NCBI GenBank assembly: GCA_033977485.1
Contig: CM066982.1
Coordinates: 30,048,218-30,112,217 of the forward strand
Direction: 5' to 3'
Length of the DNA: 64,000 nucleotides
DNA from: Hydrangea macrophylla
Lineage: Eukaryota > Streptophyta > Magnoliopsida > Cornales > Hydrangeaceae
The notes under the pieces were generated by a model. That model had not been told where the DNA came from, ran no database searches, and saw only the letters and a program-made list of their open reading frames with translations. The translations under genes were made by a program, and so were the position numbers. This document shows positions 20,913 through 32,600 of this stretch, in pieces; position 1 is the stretch's first letter; the number at the start of each line of letters is the position of its first letter.

Positions 20913-21443
20913 TTACTGAAACAGAACAGCCATCATGGTCGTGCTCAAGCCACTTGGTTGAAAAGCCCCTATGCACATTCGAATATGACTGCGGGGGTTG
21001 CCCGTGCCATCAAACTTATCAACGATAGGCATCTTGAAATCGACAGGCAGTACCTCACAAACCCCATCATACAAACCCTCCAATTCTAGCAAATAAGTGT
21101 CAACTCCCTGAGCTTTGCGTACAACCCTCTCAAGCTTCTTGACTTTCTCTGCCATCAATCTGTCTTTCTCATTCTTCTCCCTCTCTGCCCTTTCTCTTTC
21201 CAACCTGGGCATTTTCGGATCATCAAACCAACCATCCTCCCTGAGAGGGGGCGGATCGTTGCGTGGCGGATCTAAATTCGGTGGAGGGCGGGTTATTGCT
21301 TCTATCATGGTCATCCTGCGAGTCATATTCTCAGCCTGTCTCCTCATCTGTTCAGCTTGTTGTTCTACCAGTGTTCTTAATTCCGCCACTTCCCCAGAAC
21401 CTCTTTCGTCTTCCATTTCGATTTCTCTTTCTCTTCTTATCAA
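20913..21443 (-). pseudogene. Element A Gag, N-terminal part
   Basis: 176 residues. A long charged coiled-coil-like region (VAELRTLVEQQAEQMRRQAE; later ERERAEREKNEKDRLMAEKV) precedes the conserved MPIVDKFDGTGNPRSHIRMC. The frame ends at a TAA (20913-20915) that interrupts the capsid domain, in frame with 20079-20843. It could be a C-to-T change of CAA. The start codon at 21443 is the first plausible Met after a 1.1-kb leader. Confidence 0.8.
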
Positions 21444-22568
21444 CCTTGTTGTGGGACCCCTAAGCCAGACAGTGCCTGAATCGGATGCTATTTTCGCCCT
21501 ACAATCACATTTTGAAAAACTTTATTTTGATTTTCTTGAAAGAATTTTATTTCTCATTATTACTTTTCCTCTTTAAAAGGTTCATATGTCACATGGATGC
21601 AATGCATGTGTGCGTGTGTGCCTAATCTAAATGCCAAAGAAAAGAAAAATTCTAATCCTAACACATAAACACATAAGCACATAAAATCCTCATTCATGTC
21701 AAATGTGCCAATTTCACCTTCTCATTGTGATCCTTACTACCCTTTCAAAGGTTGGATAAAATTTTTGAAATTCATTTAAAAAACATTTCTTTAGTTGGTG
21801 AAACTTTTCAAAAACAAATACCCGAGAATTTTGGGTTCTTCCTTCGAAGAAAATATACCTCAACAAGGGTTGACTTGGAATTTTAGTCAAAAAGTGAACT
21901 TCAAATATTTTTGAAAGAGTGATTTGAAAACTTTGGAATAAAGATGGCAAAAATCTATTTGCTTTCAAAGATGGATTCAAAATTCTTTGGATAGAAGGAT
22001 CACATGATCGGATTATCACCGTACTTTTCATAAATTTGGATACATACAAGGTCAATGATGCTTAGCTAAACACGATATAAGAGATGTAATCTTATAATCA
22101 AGATCTAGCATTTTCCTAAATGTCATGGGACATGAAGAGGAATTGCTCAAAAGTGATTAAGAGTTTACATGTCTTTCATCAAGTAAGCATCGTCATCATC
22201 TCAAATAATCCCTTCTGCGCATACAAGACTTCCTATCACATAACCCTAATCAAGAATTGATTTCCTAAGACTTGAAAAGGTTCTATAGAAGCTACTATGC
22301 AAAGGCTGGGTTTCGGTCAAATAAGGGACCCTTGACACACATCCGATAGGATGCTTCATATACTAAATCATGGTACGAGATCAAGGGTGATCACACAGTT
22401 CCATGATGACTCGACCGACCGAGTTGCCCCGAGCCTCCAAGGTCATAGTTCCATGCAATCAACTGGCTGGACATGCAAGTGCAATGCAACGGGCACACAA
22501 AGATTCATTAATTCAATTAAAAGGATGCTTTCAAGTCTAATCCTCGAGTGAACCCAAAATCAGAATTT
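21444..22568 (-). other. Element A 5' untranslated leader
   Basis: About 1.1 kb between the PBS and the gag start. It is AT-rich, with no convincing coding sequence or known motif. Packaging signals would be expected here, but I cannot point to one. Confidence 0.5.
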
Positions 22569-22618
22569 CTGGTCTGCGAAACCAGAGATTCTGGGTTCGA
22601 TCCCCAGCAGAGTCGCCA
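22569..22618 (-). promoter_or_regulatory. Extended primer-binding site matching the 3' half of tRNA-Arg
   Basis: Read on the plus strand, these 50 bases form the 3' part of a tRNA. The anticodon stem is CTGGT (22569-22573) with ACCAG (22581-22585) around a 7-base loop CTGCGAA. A 5-base variable loop follows. The T arm is CTGGG/CCCAG with loop TTCGATC (22591-22607). Then come acceptor strand CAGAGTC, discriminator G, and CCA (22616-22618). Three bases separate it from the LTR. A normal PBS is only the last 12-18 bases. The anticodon reads GCG, where plant tRNA-Arg genes have ACG, from memory. Confidence 0.85.
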
Positions 22619-22621
22619 GAT

Positions 22622-25563
22622 TGTGGATATCGCAATTTTTCTATTTTTTATCCACAGCTTTTCTTTTTTTTTAAATCCTTTTTTAAATTCAAATTCAAAA
22701 ACAAAACGAGTCGCCACTTAATTTTTAAAAGAAAAATTAAGAAACCATTTTAAAACAAACTGATCTTTTGCAAAACCAAAGATTAAACTAGGTCCGGGGA
22801 TTATGGAAAGAGAAGGGAAGGAGCCCATCGGACTTAAACACCCCTTCTCATCCTATCTCGCGATAGGCCTCTACTCAACATCCTTTTAACCGAATTATTA
22901 ATCTAAGCACATCCTCAACTAATACATATGTATAAATATACATTACAAAAGCATGCCTAAAGGGTGTAAGATTGCAAGAGATAAGATATCATTCAAAAAT
23001 CATCTAATTCAAGTAGCAAGCGATATAATGTGCAAAATAGAGAACTAGAGAACTTACCCGGGATCCGGCCGCGAATATTAGACGTGCAATGCATGCAAAG
23101 TAAAAATAAATGCTAAAAGAAGTCTCTAATCACATATATACATATAAAGCCAAAATCCTAATTCTATGGTGTCGCGCATGAGGTTATAAAATCAATAAAA
23201 TCAAAGAATCAAATAAACTAGAAAAGGGGGTTGAGAAATTGTACCTCAAATGCGCTACAAAACAAGGGTTAGTCCACATGATATATGAGATATAAAGTTG
23301 GGTCCTAAATAGCATGTTCTAGCTAAAATAAGTCCTAATTACAAGTATCAACATGTATGGATGAATGTACATGGATATATAAACGTGAACAAGGATGAGC
23401 TTATTAATTATCCATTGATTTGGATCATTTAGCCTCTGTATTTAAGCTTAACTAATCATTATTAAAGCATGGTGTAAACCCTAGGTCATGAAGGGTTCAT
23501 TGGAGCCATTATTTACAAAGTTGATCAAAGTTGTTGCAGAATTCTGGAAATTGCTGAGAGCAAATCAGAACTTTAAAGAAATAAAAAGCATGGTTCCCAT
23601 GGTTTGATCTTGATGAATTTTGGACACAAGATGCCTCTGTGTGTCTAGTGTTTATCCCGAAAAGAAAATCAAAGTTGCAACGGTTAGATCTCCGAGAATT
23701 GGAAAAAAACCAGACACCACTCAGGATCCTACAACCCTCTGTCCAAAGTTCTTGCACGATTTTCTAAAAATAGTAAAAAAAATCAAAAATGATTTGTTCT
23801 TTTTAGGGTAGCTTCCTAACACATTGAAATAACTAGAAAAATTTATTTTGGGTCAATAAAGCTTGGTTAAGGTTCTGATTTGCTTATTTCAAAAGAGTGT
23901 TACTGTTCTGAAACTCTTGGACAGATTATAGTGGCCTCACAAAACCCTTGATCAAACCACTTTAAACATGAAATTTTCTTAAAACAAAAATTACAGTGGT
24001 AGAACTTTGAGTTATTGACACTTTTCCGTTGGTTTCATTCAGTTCCAACGGTCTGATTTCAAACTAAAAATCCTTGATCAAAGGTGGTCATTGAATTCAC
24101 TGCACCATTTGTCCAAGTCCAACTTTCATTAGTTAACCCCAACTATTAAAGCATGAAGTTGGGCTCAAACCAAACCATTCCTCCTACCATTTGATGGTCA
24201 TTGGGGGCTAAAGATACTTTAGACTTATGGACCATGGTGATGTATGAAATGAACTTCACAAAGTCCTCAAATAATGGACTCAAACTTATGGATCAAAGCT
24301 TGAATTCATACCATTGCTCCTACCACTTGGTGGTCATTGGAGATCAAGACATGACTAATACTCATGAGTTTCCAAAGAATATGGAGAGATTCCATGAAAC
24401 CCCAAGTTCGAGAACCTAAACCATGGTGAGGGTTTAGATTCATCTACTTGTTCTTATATTAAGTGATGATCAACTTTAACTCCCATGTGAAGCATAAGCT
24501 TACATAAGACTAGTAGATCAAACTCATGAGATTCAAGTGAGATAGAAAAGATCCCCAAGAATCTCAACATGGGGAATACAAATGAGAAAAAAAAAAAGAA
24601 GAACAAAGAACTAGGAAGCAAAGACTTCCAAACTAGCAAAAGAAAAAAACTGTAAAACTTAATCAAGAAAACCAAATAGTTTGAAGATTAGAGGCTTAAA
24701 AGAAAGGAAACTAAACTAAGATTAGAGGATCACCTCCAAAGCTATCCTCAAACTTCTCTACTTTGAAGATCCTCCAAGCTCTTCTCTCTAGTTTTAAAAA
24801 AAAACTCTCTTTTTTTTTTCTCTCTCAAATATGTGTTGATGTATTAATAATTGTCCCTCGTTTCAAAGAAGATCCTCCTTCTTTTATAGACAAAATAACC
24901 AAGTATTTTCTAGTGAATTCGGAGCCAAAAGACAGGTGTAAATACCTCATTTGGTGGTACAATACGTACTTTCTGAAAAAAGCAGATTGCTGGAGCTAAC
25001 GGCAGTGAGTAAATTTTCTGCGGCACTCCATGAAAGCCGTGGCGGCATTCCATGACTGCCGCGCGGCACTTACTGAGAGCCGTTCCAAATTATTGATTGC
25101 CGTGTTTTTTTGTCAAAGTTACTTTTCAGTTTTTTTTTTGTTTTATCCTCGTACACATACGTATTGTACCACAAAATGCAGGCTGTTAAACTAAACGGCA
25201 TTCAGTGAAAGCCGTACGGCACTCACAGAGTGTCGGATCGGCATTTTGTGAGTGCCGTGCGGCATTTGTTGAGTGCCGCAGACTATGCCGTATGCCATTC
25301 TCTGTAAACTACCTCTTCTAGGTCTTTTCTTTCTCCTTTTTCTCCTTGAAAACTTATTTTCGAGGATCTTTTCCAAAATTGATGTTTTTTATACCTGAAT
25401 TCCCCTGAGTATCTGGTATTTCCTTTTTCTGTGAAATTTTTTCGCGTTTGAAGAACTTTCTGAAAAGCTTGGAATACTTCAAATTTTCCGGTTCTTATCA
25501 TCATCGGACGTGGAGGCGATGCTCTCCTAAATTCGACGGTCGGTCAAAATCGGGGTGTCTACA
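22622..25563 (-). mobile_element. Element A 5' LTR
   Basis: 2942 bp, homologous to 4383-7369. In element sense the TATA box is the complement of 24881-24888. The CGGCA/TGCCG arrays are at about 24995-25110 and 25190-25295, each shorter than in the 3' LTR because of small deletions. An internal TGGCGACTC motif is the complement of 22708-22716. Confidence 0.9.
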
Positions 25564-25568
25564 CTATG

Positions 25569-26097
25569 GGGGTCAAACAGTCAACAATTCCACATGCATC
25601 CTACCCACACACGATTATTTCCCTCCTCCACAATCATTGTGGAGGACAATGCTCGGTGGAAACAAGCATCAAACAATAAAAGCAAAAGCTACAAAAAAAA
25701 ACAACTAAGGTCTCCTTTTTGATAGTGGAGTGCATTTTTACAATAAAATAAAAAATAAAAAAAGAGAGGAAGGGATTCTTGTTGGTCTATAAAATGAGCA
25801 TTGCAGATTCATTAGGAAAAGGGGGAACGAAGGAGAAAAGAGGCTCCTCTCTGTATCTCCCTCATACTCCACATCTCCCCTTCACTTCATCATTAAATAC
25901 AAAAAACCTCTACAAAAAAAAAGGAGTTTACATTTTTTCACTACCATACCACCCCTTCTAACCATCACCATCAAGGACATCACTACAATCACCACCCTCC
26001 ACCTAGCTATCATTTCATCACGATTCTCATCGACATACCTCACAGCCACTGTACCACCGCCGTCATCATACTGCCTCAAATTATTATCCAACATCCC
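25569..26097 (+). mobile_element. Element C 3' LTR, second piece with promoter
   Basis: It continues the LTR begun at 4256, after A's target duplication. It includes TATAAAA at 25789-25795, then a CT-rich start region with CCTCTCTGTATCTCCCTC. It ends at ATCCC (26093-26097), the target duplicated by element B. The LTR resumes at 37122. Confidence 0.6.
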
Positions 26098-27429
26098 TGT
26101 AATAACCTGCATTTTCCTGCATTATCATATTTAAAATTTACATTATCAAATTTGCATTATCATATTTAAAATTAAATATATATTGTCTGTTTATGTTCTA
26201 ATTGAAATTCTTATGTGAAAAATCTATTTCTTGACTAATTTCATAATTGAAATTACTTTTGGGGTCAAAATGCAATTTTCATAAAAACTGGCAATACCTG
26301 TGTTAAATTTCAAATCTGTATTTCAAAACGGTGGAATTAATTCTTTTAAACTCAAACTGTATTTTTATAAAATCAGAAAACTATTTCTAATGTTAAAATG
26401 AATTTTCTGTATTTTTGTGATAAACACCGTGTCACGAAAATACCAGTTTAGGTTTAAAACTGTCCGCGCAGTGTTAAACTTCCACAGAATTTTGGAAGTA
26501 ACTGATTGGACAAATTTCTTTATATCCAATTATTATTGCTGATGATTTTCCCTTAGGCCTTGTTTGGCAAATGCTTGTAGTATGTGTGTTGTCCTTATGC
26601 CATAAGCTTGAATTTCCAAACACACCTTGACCCACATCATCTCCACCTACCCCTTGCTTTTATCAATGGAGAATTATGTGCAGTGGATACACCTCATTGC
26701 TGCACTTTCTTTGTAATTAATGGAGATTAATGGAGAATGAGTGGGAGGTTAGGCCAATGTTCCTAAGTGGGAGTTTTGATTATTTATACACCCAATCACA
26801 CTACACATTCTGCACTTCCATCACAGAGAAATTCAGTATACACAGAGAGATAAGAGAGTGCAGAGAGTTCTTCAAATTTGGTAGAGAGAGAGAAGAGCTC
26901 AATCCTCCATAGCCAAAGCTTGGAATTTGGAAAATTCGTAATTATATTTCTTTCTCAACAATTTCTTCAATCTATATCACAATGAGTATTCTAAACTCAC
27001 TTGGAATGTAATTTCATATTTGTTTGCTGTTAGTTTAGTCTTATTTGCAGAACACCATTGTTAATTTTCGTATGAAAGCTTGAAGCTCAAAAATGGTAAT
27101 TTTTCAAACTTAACCAAAATCGATTTTGTGAATTGGAAATGAAAGATCTTAGTCCCAATAAGCTATAGTTCGAATACTACAGCTTAATTCATCCGTATTG
27201 CGACGTATCATTGATTTAAAGTTTTGTCACCTCTCGGTTTTACGTGAAATCCGAGAGCTACGATGAAAATTAGTTAAAACCGATTTCATATTCTTAATCC
27301 TTGTGAGAAAAGGAAGAGATTCATATATTATAAGACATATATAGTTACAGAATCAAAATGGGTCAAAAAGACCCCTGTTTTGCTGAAACAGAGCAGTTCC
27401 TGCGAAGAAGATGAAGTCTCTGCTTCATC

Positions 27430-27735
27430 TCGCGCCACGATCGCGCGCGCGAGAATCGCGCGAGCGGCCCGCGCGAGCGATCCTTCGCGCGAGCGGACCG
27501 CGCGCGCGATCCTCCTTTCCACAGGCAGACAGGAGAGTTTATATATATAACGGAAAAATTTGGCTTGTCGCGCAAGCGAGGGTCGCGCGAGAACCCCTTC
27601 GCGCGAGCGATCCGCGCGCGCGACCTTGTATTTCTCAGGCAGAAAGAAAAGTTTATATTAATAAAAGAAAATGGGCATATCGCGCGAGCGGCACGCGCGA
27701 GCGACCTTTCGCGCGAGCGCCCCGCGCGCGCGAGT
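27430..27735. repeat. CpG-dense CGCGCGAGCG array in B's LTR
   Basis: Three blocks of about 70 bp consist almost wholly of TCGCGCGAGCG-type phrases and CGCGCGCG runs, separated by AT-rich spacers with the similar phrases CAGGCAGA and GTTTATAT. The second LTR has the same blocks at 35482-35788. Alanine/arginine-rich reading frames on both strands are artefacts of the composition. Confidence 0.85.
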
Positions 27736-28033
27736 TCTGACAGTTTGTAGTTTTTATCTGTTTTGTGTTTATGGACTGTTTTGTTCAACTTTTACATACT
27801 GTTAAGATTCTGTTTGGGAAAATTTTGTTAATCAGAGCTCTTTTTGGTTACATTTGGATGATTAAAACATATCAGTATGACTTATCAATCCCCGTACGCA
27901 TGTTGTTCTTTTAATTCAGTATTTTGCTTAAGTTCAAGTGCATATCATTCATGTGGGATCATTGGTACATGCATGTGGGTGTCAGTATGTGTGGAGAAGA
28001 GTAATGATAGTGTGGAAAGAGTATGAGTTTGAG

Positions 28034-28385
28034 TTGTGGTTGTGGTTGTGATTGTGGTTGTGGTTGTGGTTGTGGTTGTAGTTGAAAATGCGGAAGAGGG
28101 TGTCTTTGAAATGCGAAGATGGCAAATATGGACACTCCCTGACGCCCATGGAAGCGTTAAAGTGTGTGAAGCCGAACTTGGACACTCACTGGCACCCATG
28201 GAAGTGCTAAAGTGTGGCCTATGGACACTCCCTGATAACTCGAGTCTGGATACTGTGTGAGGGGTTGCCCCGGTATTTGCATGGCGGTTAGGGTATTCAA
28301 AGTGTGAGGCATTGGACACTCCCCGGTACCCCGGACCAAAGTGTGAGGCAAACTGGACACTCCCTGGCGCCCCGTTGCTAAAGTG
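28034..28385 (+). repeat. GTTGTG microsatellite followed by a degenerate minisatellite in B's LTR
   Basis: 28034-28083 is a run of GTTGTG hexamers. From 28128, units of about 50-60 bp start with TGGACACTCCCTG and end with AAAGTGTG, four to five copies with variable middles. The 3' LTR repeats this at 36086-36437 with small differences. Confidence 0.8.
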
Positions 28386-29072
28386 TGGCTATCTTAGTGT
28401 TTCAAAGATACCAGGAGTAGGATAGTGGGTTGTTGGGTTTTGTCGAGAGAAAAGAGTCGGTTAGATGAGATGGTGCATCGTTCTCATACACGGTCACATA
28501 TGTGTGAATTTATCTTTTAAATAATGTTGTGGTTATTTTCTAAACGAGCTCTTTATCTTAAATATAAACTTGTGGTTTTTAAATGGAAATGGGAAAAAGG
28601 TAAATGAGTATGTTTTACATTCAAAGTTATGTTTTTAATACTCACCAGCTTCTTGAAGCTGACGGCGTTGATGCGTCCTGGACATTCGTGTTCAGGCTTT
28701 GCAGGTTATAATCAGGATGAACCTTATGACTACGCTAATTGAGAACAACTGCTGGAAAGAGAATTTACTTTTATATGCTTTAAGTTTATGTGCTTTAAGT
28801 TATGAATTAGTTTTGTAATAAGGATGACTGTAATAGACTTTAAGTTATTGTTTTATTTCAAGGCGGTCTGTGCCTTAGTTAACCCCGTACCATAGGATGT
28901 AATAAGTTAGAAAATTTTTATAAGCCCTGATTGCCCTACTCTGATTAATAGTTTTATGTTGTTCGACGTTTTGGGACGGAATCGATCCTTCAAACTGTCG
29001 CGACCTACGGGTCCATAAAGGAAATTAAACGCTTTCCATATTTATGCTACGTCGGGGCGTGACAGGATTTGG

Positions 29073-29085
29073 TGGTATCAGAGCC
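29073..29085 (+). promoter_or_regulatory. Primer-binding site of element B (tRNA-iMet)
   Basis: TGGTATCAGAGCC matches the complement of the 3' end of plant initiator tRNA-Met, eight bases after the LTR end. It primes minus-strand DNA synthesis. The next 560 bases up to the first Met are an untranslated leader with no feature I recognise. Confidence 0.9.
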
Positions 29086-29647
29086 AAAGGTTTTTTTTTT
29101 CTAGTTTAACCAGGCTCAGTTATTCACGCCATAGATTACTGACACAGGTTACCTTTATGTTTTACTAAGCTATACAACCAAGTTCTAGTGTTAGTACGGA
29201 TCATCCTTAGATCAGAAACTAAATTCTAGGTTGGTTTCGTCATAGAGATGATTACCCGTTTGTCTTGTCACATCAACAAGAATGATAGCAATTTCCATAT
29301 ATCTTCAGAAGTATCCATTTAGGATTAGCCGAGATAGCCATAACTTATGATGTCCCTACAGACAAATAGTAGCCGAGTTTCTAAGGAGTTAAAGCATACC
29401 ATAGCCTTCATAAATAGCTTAGGCACTGACCAACTTCCTGAGTCAAAACTCGGAACAGTCAGCATGGCCCACAACCCAGAGTCTAGAGAATAAGAATACG
29501 ACCTCTTTGCTATTAGACAATCCCAGTTCGAATACGTGTTTAGTGTATTATATGTGCTTAATATTTTATTGTATGCTTATGTTATAATACGAGTATATGA
29601 TATAGTAATATATACTCCTTTGAAAATTATCTTCATAGTACTATTGC

Positions 29648-32600
29648 ATGCATGTTTCTCATTCTACAATCACTATCATGCATAGAATGGCTGGAAGACC
29701 AAGGAGGAACAGAAATTTGATTGAGGGAGCACCGGAGGCTGCCGATCCCACGGGAATATTTGAAGCTTTCATCAGACGTCTCGAAAGGGTTAGTAATGCG
29801 AATGAAAACCAACGAGACCGCCAGACTGGAGATAAGCTGCTGGAGAGATTCCGTGCGCTCAGACCCGAGCAGTTTGCAGGTACCACGGATCCCTGGAAGG
29901 CGGAACAATGGTTAAGACAGATGGACCGCATGTTCGAAGCTGTCCAATGCAACGAGATGGATAAAAGGAGATTGGCTACATTCCAATTGACCGACGCCGC
30001 TGCAGATTGGTGGGACTCGGTCATAGCCACTATCGGGAACACAGCTGCGATGGGGATGACATGGACAGCGTTCAAAGGGAGATTCCTGGAGAAGTACTTC
30101 CCGGCTAAGGAGAGGCACAGAAGAGAGAAGGAATTCATGGATCTGACGCAAGGAACCAAGTCGGTGCAAGAGTATACCACACAGTTCGAGAGGCTGTCAC
30201 GGTTTGCCCCGCACATGGTTGATACTGAGGAGAAGAAGATCCGGAAATATAACCAAGGGCTGACACCGCAGATTCGTCGCCTGACTCTCGGCCACCTAGA
30301 CAAGTCGTTTGAAGGATTAGTCGGCCTGGCTACCGATCTGGAAGAAGATGCTCGAGTATACCGTAAACAATTTGAATTCCGACCGCCTCAGAGGGGTAAT
30401 TTTGGGAATAGACCACCAATGAATCGTACCCAAAGGCAGAAGAGGAATTTCGACGGAAGCAAGAAGGCACAAGCTATTACCTATCCGACTCAACCCCGAG
30501 TAGGAGAAGGAAGTAGTGGTGTAAAGTGCTTCAACTGTGGCAACCCTGGACATGTGGCTCGGGACTGCAAGGCACCAAGGCGTGCTACTCAGCAAGGAAT
30601 TGTCTGCTTCAACTGTGGTGAACCAGGTCACATCAGCAGGTTCTGCACTGCTCCTAAGCAAGCGACTTATGGACAACAGGGTCAGACCCGCTTGAATGTT
30701 GTTATTCCTGATGCCGCTGGATATGATGGAATTGTTTATGAAGAAGGAGATCATGGAGAAGCTCAACCTGATCAGCAAGCAGTGGAAGGTACATTGACTC
30801 TATTTAACTCCCATGTTAAAGTATTATTTGATACGGGTGCTGCTCTATCATTCATATCTGTTAAAACAATTCGGAGATTGGGTATCTTACCTCATCGCTT
30901 AGAGAAAGCTTTGAAGGCTACATCACCATTAGGAGCTGCAGTCAGTTTAGGACACGTGTGCAAGGATTGTCCTCTACGGATAGGAGACCGTGAAATCCCT
31001 GCAAGGTTGATTGTCCTATCGATGAAGGAGTTCGACATAATCCTAGGAATGGATTGGCTCTCTCAGAATCAAGTGAAGTTGGATTGTGCGAGGAAGAGAA
31101 TTACATTCCCCGACAATGAGAATCAACCCTTTGATTTTCAATGTAACACTTCGGGAGATATGTTCCTCACCAGATGTTTAGCCAACATTGAAGTCGTCAG
31201 CATAGAGGTGACAGCATCATCTATACCTGTAGTCAAGGACTTCGAAGAAGTATTTCAAGACATTTCTGGATTACCGCCCGAGAGAAGTATAGAGTTCTGT
31301 ATTGAGCTTATACCGGGTACCGTACCGATTACCAAGGTTCCCTACAGAATGGCCCCCACCGAACTTTTGGAATTGAAGGGACAAGTTCAAGAGCTCGAGG
31401 ACCTAGGTTTTGTACATCCAAGTACATCGCCTTGGGGAGCACCAGTGTTATTCGTGAAGAAGAAGGACGGAACGCTCAGGCTGCGTATCGACTACAGAGA
31501 ATTGAACCGCGTGACTATCAAGAACAAATATCCCTTGCCTCGGATCGACGATTTATTTGATCAACTACAAGGAGCTACGACATTTTCCAAGATAGACCTT
31601 AGGTCGGGATATCATCAGTTGAGGGTACGGAAGGAAGACATACCTAAGACTGCTTTCAGAACCCGATATGGTCATTATGAATTTCTGGTGATGCCGTTTG
31701 GAATGACGAATGCCCCGGCAGTGTTTATGGATCTGATGAATAGAGTGTTCAAGCCTTATTTAGATCAGTTTGTCATCGTCTTTATTGATGATATTTTGAT
31801 CTATTCTAAGTCAGGAGAAGAACACGAGCAACATCTACGTATTGTGATGCAGATGCTTAAGGACCACCACTTGTATGCCAAGTTCAGTAAGTGTGAGTTC
31901 TGGTTATAAGAAGTAAAATTTTTGGGACACAAGGTGTCATCTCAAGGAATTTCTGTGGATTCGTCCAAGACCGATGCTGTATCCAACTGGGTTAGGCCAA
32001 GCAACCCTACAGAAGTTCGGAGTTTTCTTGGACTCGCAGGCTATTACAGGAGATTTGTTGAGGGATTCTCTAAAATAGCCGCACCATTGACTGGATTGAC
32101 GAAGAAGAATTTGAAGTTCGAGTGGACAGAGAAGCATGAGCGAGCCTTTCTAGAGTTGAAAGAGAGACTCACTACCGCACCAGTACTAGCAATACCCAAG
32201 CCTGATGAGAAGTTCACTATCTTTAGTGACGCATCATATCAAGGACTAGGGTGTGTACTTATGCAAGATGGCAGAGTTATAGCCTATGGATCCAGGCAGC
32301 TGAAGCCGAATGAGTTGAACTACCCTATTCATGATTTGGAGTTGGCAGCAGTGGTATTTGCACTCAAGATTTGGAGACACTACCTCTACGGTGAGAAGTT
32401 TGATTTGTTCTCCGATCACAAGAGCCTAAAATATTTGTTCACACAGAAAGAGTTGAACATGAGGCAACGCATATGGATGGAGTTGATCAAAGATTACGAC
32501 TTCACGTTGGAATACCACCCTGGTAAAGCTAATGTGGTCGCTGATGCTTTGAGTCGGCAGACTCGTGAGACGATCGCCTCCTTAATGGTTAGAGAATGGC

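Larger units (their letters stand above)
4383..25563 (-). mobile_element. Element A: full-length Tat/Ogre-like Gypsy retrotransposon with antisense genes
   Basis: This element is bounded by 2.9-3.0 kb LTRs (4383-7369 and 22622-25563) that start TGTAGACACC and end ATATCCACA in minus-strand sense. The PBS at 22569-22618 matches tRNA-Arg and the polypurine tract is at 7370-7383. Reading on the minus strand, the order is gag (21443-20079), protease, G-patch, RT, degenerate RNase H, second RNase H and integrase (to 14766). An antisense gene block (14089-9736) and a 120-bp array (9130-7790) follow, before the 3' LTR. Dual RNase H, tRNA-Arg priming and extra antisense ORFs are characteristics of the Tat clade. 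Several nonsense codons and frameshifts show this copy is defective. The LTRs differ by a few percent by eye, so it is older than element B. Confidence 0.9.
26098..29064 (+). mobile_element. Element B 5' LTR
   Basis: It starts TGTAATAACCTGC and ends GGGGCGTGACA. A TATA-like ATTTATACA near 26784 is followed by a CA-start region and a GA-rich leader. The rest of the LTR is far downstream of that promoter and contains a CpG-dense array (27430-27735), a GTTGTG microsatellite (28034-28083) and a minisatellite (28128-28385). Confidence 0.92.

Noticed and set aside
22569..22618. A tRNA gene
   Set aside because: Only the 3' half is present (no acceptor 5' strand or D arm), CCA is encoded, and it abuts an LTR as a primer-binding site.
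27363..27788. Arg/Ala-rich frames in the LTR of element B (also 35415-35802)
   Set aside because: They arise from CGCGCGAGCG repeats, occur on both strands, and lie in an LTR.
31907..31909. Programmed readthrough of the stop between RT and RNase H
   Set aside because: No known recoding signal is visible, and the family is normally a single open frame. A point mutation is simpler.
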